Notes under the pieces: model-generated | Told to the model about the DNA's origin: nothing | The model's database searches: none | The model's input: only the letters and a program-made list of their open reading frames with translations | Position numbers and translations under genes: made by a program | NCBI GenBank assembly: GCA_031289995.1 | Contig: JAITOI010000027.1 | Span: forward strand, 1-6,816 | Direction: 5' to 3' | DNA from: Prevotellaceae bacterium | GTDB lineage: Bacteria; Bacteroidota; Bacteroidia; Bacteroidales; UBA932 | Length of the DNA stretch: 6,816 nt | Shown: positions 3,734 to 6,816 of the stretch, one piece after another | Numbering within the stretch: the stretch's first letter is position 1 | Layout of the letters: the number at the start of each line of letters is the position of its first letter

Positions 3734-5968
3734 ATGAAAAACTTCATCCAACTTTCATCAGCCATGCTCTGCGCAGCCGCGTGTATGCTGGCCTCCACGC
3801 TCGGTGCGCAGACCCTTCGCGGCGTCGTTACCGTGCAAAACAGCCAAACCCTGAACGGCAAAACAGAGTACGTGCAAGGCGTGCTGGTGTCGAGCCTCAA
3901 CGCGCAGCCCGCGACCAGCGACGCTAACGGAAAATTCACCCTCCTCTACGCGGGCGCAGACCTCGGCAGCGTAGTGCCCATCACGATTAAGCTGCAAGGA
4001 GCGTACGCCGACTACGAGGTGGTCAACGCACGCGAGCTCACCGAAAACGTGATGCTCGGGCGCGTGATGCCGGTCAAGGTGTACATCTGCAAAAAAAGCG
4101 AGCGCGAGCGCGGCATTAGCGACATGGCGAAAAAGCTTGAGGCTGCCGCCAAGAGCGACTTGGCGCGTGCCTTTGTTCGCGATTACGCCCAGCGCCTCTC
4201 CGACGAAAACCTCGACAACCACAGCAGCCACTACGTGAACGCCTACAACAGCTTTGCGCAGGGCAACATTGGCAAGGTGATGTCCATCCTCACCGACGAG
4301 GATGTGGAGAAGCGATACAGGCAATCGCTCCACATCATTTCGCAAAATATGGCGCAGGTTCAAAACGCCAGCAACGCCAGCGACAACGTGCTGCTCGCCA
4401 TCGAGCAGGCGCAGGAAACCAGCACAGAATGCGTCAAGGAATGGATGCTGATGGCACGCGCTGCAGCCCTTACAGGGCAACGCGCCGAGGCCGAGCAGCT
4501 CTACGAAAAAGCGGTGAACGCCGACGTGCAGAGCTACAAAAATACCTTCGAGCTGGCGCAATATGTAGGCGCACAAAAAAACTACAAGCAGGCCGAAAAG
4601 TACTACCTGCTTACGCTCCACAGCTGCGAGCAGCGCGCAAAAAACAACCCCGCAACCTACCTGCCCGACGTGGCCGTGATTGCCTACAACTTTGGCCTCA
4701 GCCAGCAGCAGCAGGGTGCCTACTCGCGCGCCGAAGTTACCCTGCTCAGCAGCCTCAAAACCTACGACGAGCTGGCCAAAAGCACGAAGCAATACCAGCC
4801 CGCAATGGTGCTGGCGCTAAGCGCTACCTGCGAAAATTACCGCCTGCAAAAATCTCCCGACAAGGCCGAAACCTACTACCGGCGCTGCATTGACCTCTAC
4901 GAGCAGCTGGCCGCAAGCAACCCCACGCTCTACACGCCCGAGCTGGCACAAACGCTTTACGCTGGCGGACGCTACTTCGGCGGACTGCAAGAATTTTCTA
5001 AGGCCGAGCGTGCCTACCTCCGCTGCGTGGAGCTCTACGAAAAGCTCATGATTGGCGACATGAAAACCTACATGCCGCAAATGGCCGCCACGCTCACCAA
5101 CCTCGCCTTGAGCTACACCGACCAAAACCTCTACGACAAGGCGGAGCCTTGCTATACGCGGGCGCTCGGCATGTACGACGTGATGACAAAAGACCGCCCC
5201 GGCGCCTACCGCCCGCAGCTGGCCTCGCTTCTCAGCAGCCTGGGCCACGTGTGCTACATGCAAAAAAATATTGCCGGATGCGAAAAGTACACCCAGCGCT
5301 GTGCGGAAATTTATGCCACGCTGGCCAGCGAAAATCCAAAGCAGTACATGCCCGACTGGGCAATGATGCTCAACAATCTGGGCAACATCTACAACCTGCA
5401 AAACAACTACGGAAAGGCGCGGACAACCTACACCCAGTGCTTCGAGGCCTACCAAGATTTGGTGAAGCAAAATCCCGCCGAGTACGCCATCTACCTCAGC
5501 AACGTGGCGGAAATGCTTGCCGAAATTTGCCGCAGCACGCACGACTACCGCGCCGCCATTCGCTACACCAGCTACAACATCGACCTGCTCAGCGCACGCA
5601 AGGACACCGTTACCTCGGAGTACCCCTACTACCTTGCCCGCAGCTACGGCAAGCAGGCGCTCTACAACCTCTGCATCAAAGAATTTTCGCTCGCCGAAGA
5701 GCACGCCCGCAAAGGGCTTGACGCCGACAACACGCAGCAGTGGATACAGGTGTACCTCGCCTACGCCCTGCTGCTGCAAAGCCACTACTACTACTCCGAG
5801 GCCGAAGAAATGCTCCGCAACCTCGCCAAAACCATCTACAAAAACGACGAAACCTACCGCCAGATTATGCTCGAATCGCTCGCCGAATTTGAGCAGGCAG
5901 GCGTCATCCTCGACGACCGAAAGGAGGATGTCGAGAAAATTCGACAGATGCTGCGGAGTGGGCAGTGA
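3734..5968 (+). CDS. Exported TPR protein with carboxypeptidase-regulatory-like N-terminus
   Basis: The 744-residue protein begins with a Sec signal peptide (about 1-25, ending STLGA-Q). Residues 28-118 resemble a carboxypeptidase-regulatory-like beta-sandwich: LRGVVTV, VQGVLVSS, TSDANGKFTL at 61-70, and a closing strand MPVKVYICK. After a helical linker (about 125-235), TPR helices start near 236. From Y309 the repeats become very regular. Units begin at Y309, Y354, Y400, Y446, Y492, Y538 and Y584, spaced 45 then 46 residues, with a pattern of Y-x-P, an A/L-rich helix, then KAE-x-x-Y. Further TPR-like helices run to the end. TPR arrays bind protein partners; the partner here is unknown, and I see no enzymatic motif or sorting domain, so it is probably periplasmic or attached to the envelope. 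It has its own promoter, diverging from the esterase. Alternatives such as a sensor kinase fusion are excluded by the absence of such domains. Confidence 0.93.
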   Translation: MKNFIQLSSAMLCAAACMLASTLGAQTLRGVVTVQNSQTLNGKTEYVQGVLVSSLNAQPATSDANGKFTLLYAGADLGSVVPITIKLQGAYADYEVVNARELTENVMLGRVMPVKVYICKKSERERGISDMAKKLEAAAKSDLARAFVRDYAQRLSDENLDNHSSHYVNAYNSFAQGNIGKVMSILTDEDVEKRYRQSLHIISQNMAQVQNASNASDNVLLAIEQAQETSTECVKEWMLMARAAALTGQRAEAEQLYEKAVNADVQSYKNTFELAQYVGAQKNYKQAEKYYLLTLHSCEQRAKNNPATYLPDVAVIAYNFGLSQQQQGAYSRAEVTLLSSLKTYDELAKSTKQYQPAMVLALSATCENYRLQKSPDKAETYYRRCIDLYEQLAASNPTLYTPELAQTLYAGGRYFGGLQEFSKAERAYLRCVELYEKLMIGDMKTYMPQMAATLTNLALSYTDQNLYDKAEPCYTRALGMYDVMTKDRPGAYRPQLASLLSSLGHVCYMQKNIAGCEKYTQRCAEIYATLASENPKQYMPDWAMMLNNLGNIYNLQNNYGKARTTYTQCFEAYQDLVKQNPAEYAIYLSNVAEMLAEICRSTHDYRAAIRYTSYNIDLLSARKDTVTSEYPYYLARSYGKQALYNLCIKEFSLAEEHARKGLDADNTQQWIQVYLAYALLLQSHYYYSEAEEMLRNLAKTIYKNDETYRQIMLESLAEFEQAGVILDDRKEDVEKIRQMLRSGQ

Positions 5969-6116
5969 GGGTGAGGCGGGGGTGTATTTACGTTAGGAAG
6001 TAAGAAATATGTTGTTTGACAAATATAAATATTTGGTTATACCATTTTTCGTATGCTTCCACAAAAAAAACGGTAGAACCTAAAATAAAGGCTTTGTCCA
6101 AACAAAACCAAAACAT
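5969..6116. other. AT-rich intergenic stretch without a supported gene
   Basis: After the TPR stop there is a short G-rich stretch (to 5982), then AT-rich sequence. It holds a 7-bp inverted repeat, CAAATAT/ATATTTG (6020-6026 and 6029-6035), whose left half also reads TATATTTG on the minus strand. No coding sequence or RNA gene is recognisable. Confidence 0.6.
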
Positions 6117-6151
6117 AAAAAGAGGCATTCCCCACAGGAATACCTCTTTTT
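6117..6151. terminator. Bidirectional intrinsic terminator between convergent genes
   Basis: AAAAAGAGG (6117-6125) pairs with CCTCTTTTT (6143-6151). After one C-A mismatch, ATTCC (6127-6131) pairs with GGAAT (6137-6141) around a CCACA loop. The A run on one side and T run on the other give a U tract in both directions. It can therefore end both the TPR transcript (plus) and the T9SS-protein transcript (minus). Confidence 0.88.
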
Positions 6152-6154
6152 CTC

Positions 6155-6178
6155 ATCTCCCAATCTCCCAATCTCTCA
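6155..6178. repeat. Octamer tandem repeat ATCTCCCA x3
   Basis: Two exact ATCTCCCA units and a third variant, ATCTCTCA, end directly at the TGA stop of the T9SS-sorted protein (6179-6181). They fill the space between that stop and the terminator. Confidence 0.85.
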
Positions 6179-6816
6179 TCACTGCTTCACCACCTTAGCC
6201 GTCCTACTCCCCGCCCTCACAACATACCCCCCAGCCGGCAATGCGGACAAATCAATGACAGTCTTCGCCCCCGTTGCCACAAAGGTTTTCAGCTTCGCCC
6301 CGCTAAGCGAATACACCTCAATTTTATCCCCCGCCTTCAATTCCTCATCCTGAATTATTAATTCTCCATTAATAACAGGGTTGGGATAGACTTGCAGAGG
6401 CTGCGTCTGCGCTGTTGCTACGGCGGTGGTGCCGGATGCCGCTTCGCGCGTTACCGCAATGGTGTAGGTTTTGTTGCTGTTATCCTCGGCCGTTACCACG
6501 ATGCTGCAGGTGTTGCTGCCCACGCTTAGGGTTTTTGCGCCTGTGCCCGTTACGCCTTTTGCCTTGCTATCGGCGGCGGTGGCGTTGATGGTGATGCTGC
6601 TGGTGGTGTTGGGCACCGTGAGCGTGTAGGTGATGACGCTGGCGCTAAACGTTGGCGTGATGCTGTAGCCCGTTACCGATAGGCTGGCAAGGTTGGCGTT
6701 GCTGCTTAGCGGCTCTTGCGTTTGCGCTTCGCGCGTTACGGTGATGGGGTAAGTTGTGTAGCTGTTATCCTCGGCCGTTACCGCAATGCTGAATGCGTTT
6801 GGCCCCACATCCAAGG
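6179..6816 (-). CDS. T9SS-sorted protein with cadherin-like beta-sandwich repeats (C-terminal part)
   Basis: The reading frame is open at the window edge, so only the last 212 or so codons are seen and the N-terminus and any catalytic domain are missing. Codon 6814-6812 is TTG, but by comparison with the repeat (LSVGSN versus LDVGPN) it is an internal Leu, not a start. In residues counted from that Leu, the tail of one cadherin-like beta-sandwich domain (1-29) is followed by a complete one (38-124): NANLASLSVTG, TYTLTVP, LSVGSNT, VTAEDNS and KTYTIAVTRE. Then comes a Thr/Ala-rich linker and a type A T9SS sorting domain (139-211) with VYPNP, the YSLSGAKL strand, the IDLSALPAGGYVVR strand, and the terminal KVVKQ. 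The family is exported through the type IX system, with the tail cleaved and the protein usually anchored to the cell surface. The domain repeats are probably spacers or adhesion modules. Confidence 0.93.
   Translation of the reverse strand, partial: LDVGPNAFSIAVTAEDNSYTTYPITVTREAQTQEPLSSNANLASLSVTGYSITPTFSASVITYTLTVPNTTSSITINATAADSKAKGVTGTGAKTLSVGSNTCSIVVTAEDNSNKTYTIAVTREAASGTTAVATAQTQPLQVYPNPVINGELIIQDEELKAGDKIEVYSLSGAKLKTFVATGAKTVIDLSALPAGGYVVRAGSRTAKVVKQ
6441..6790 (-). repeat. Coding repeat with 285-bp (95-residue) period
   Basis: The DNA around 6441-6505 and 6726-6790 is clearly similar at an offset of 285 bp. It encodes the same VTAEDNS-to-VTRE end of two successive cadherin-like domains, including a shared 20-base block around TGTTATCCTCGGCCGTTACC. 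The array continues beyond the window. Confidence 0.75.

Noticed and set aside
3758..4792. 344-codon minus-strand open frame opposite the TPR gene
   Set aside because: Its sequence is the hydrophobic, Val/Leu/His-rich type produced by reading a GC-rich gene backwards. The TPR protein on the plus strand is unmistakable.
4817..5785. 322-codon minus-strand open frame opposite the TPR repeats
   Set aside because: Same antisense artefact: no start context, no motif, and the plus frame shows a regular 46-residue repeat.
5960..5982. G-rich stretch as a G-quadruplex
   Set aside because: Only three runs of three or more G are present, plus one GG, so it does not meet a canonical four-tract pattern.
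6016..6198. Possible 60-residue protein after the TPR gene
   Set aside because: It needs a TTG start and runs through the bidirectional terminator, the octamer repeat and into the end of the T9SS gene on the other strand.
6812..6814. TTG as the start codon of the T9SS protein
   Set aside because: The aligned second repeat has Leu at the same place (LSVG versus LDVG), no signal peptide follows, and the frame stays open to the window edge.

Overview
The window looks like chromosomal DNA from a Bacteroidota member, most likely Bacteroidales. The evidence is four exact matches to the Bacteroidota -7 promoter motif TAnnTTTG in front of genes, A-rich leaders without clear Shine-Dalgarno sites, a type IX secretion (T9SS) C-terminal sorting domain, a lipoprotein with a Bacteroidota-type surface export signal, and an exported TPR protein with a carboxypeptidase-regulatory-like N-terminus. 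Genes are GC-rich and the spaces between them AT-rich. The family or genus cannot be fixed from this window.

Layout from left to right: a partial copy of a dispersed repeat (1-57) and a short AATCGC-type repeat; rubrerythrin (95-667, minus) and, upstream of it on the same strand, protein-L-isoaspartate O-methyltransferase pcm (733-1386, minus), a likely two-gene oxidative and protein-damage unit. Next is a 281-bp divergent intergenic region filled by a MITE-like element (about 1466-1623) with inverted arms around a perfect 28-bp GTAG palindrome. A small Cys-rich lipoprotein (1668-2036, plus) follows. It converges, across a strong hairpin terminator and a heptamer tandem repeat, on a secreted SGNH/sialate-O-acetylesterase-type esterase (2100-3548, minus). 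Divergent from the esterase is a 744-residue exported TPR protein (3734-5968, plus) with a 46-residue superrepeat. It converges, across a bidirectional terminator, on the 3' part of a T9SS-exported protein with cadherin-like beta-sandwich repeats (6179-6816, minus, open at the window edge).

No single pathway links all the genes. pcm and rubrerythrin fit protein repair and peroxide detoxification. The lipoprotein, esterase, TPR protein and T9SS protein are all predicted to leave the cytoplasm, and the esterase probably deacetylates host or plant glycans.

The most unusual content is in the repeats. Two related copies of a dispersed element flank the pcm-rubrerythrin pair, one of them carrying a REP-like palindrome. 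Different 7-8-bp tandem repeats also sit at the 3' end of every minus-strand gene, one of them running through a stop codon and a terminator.
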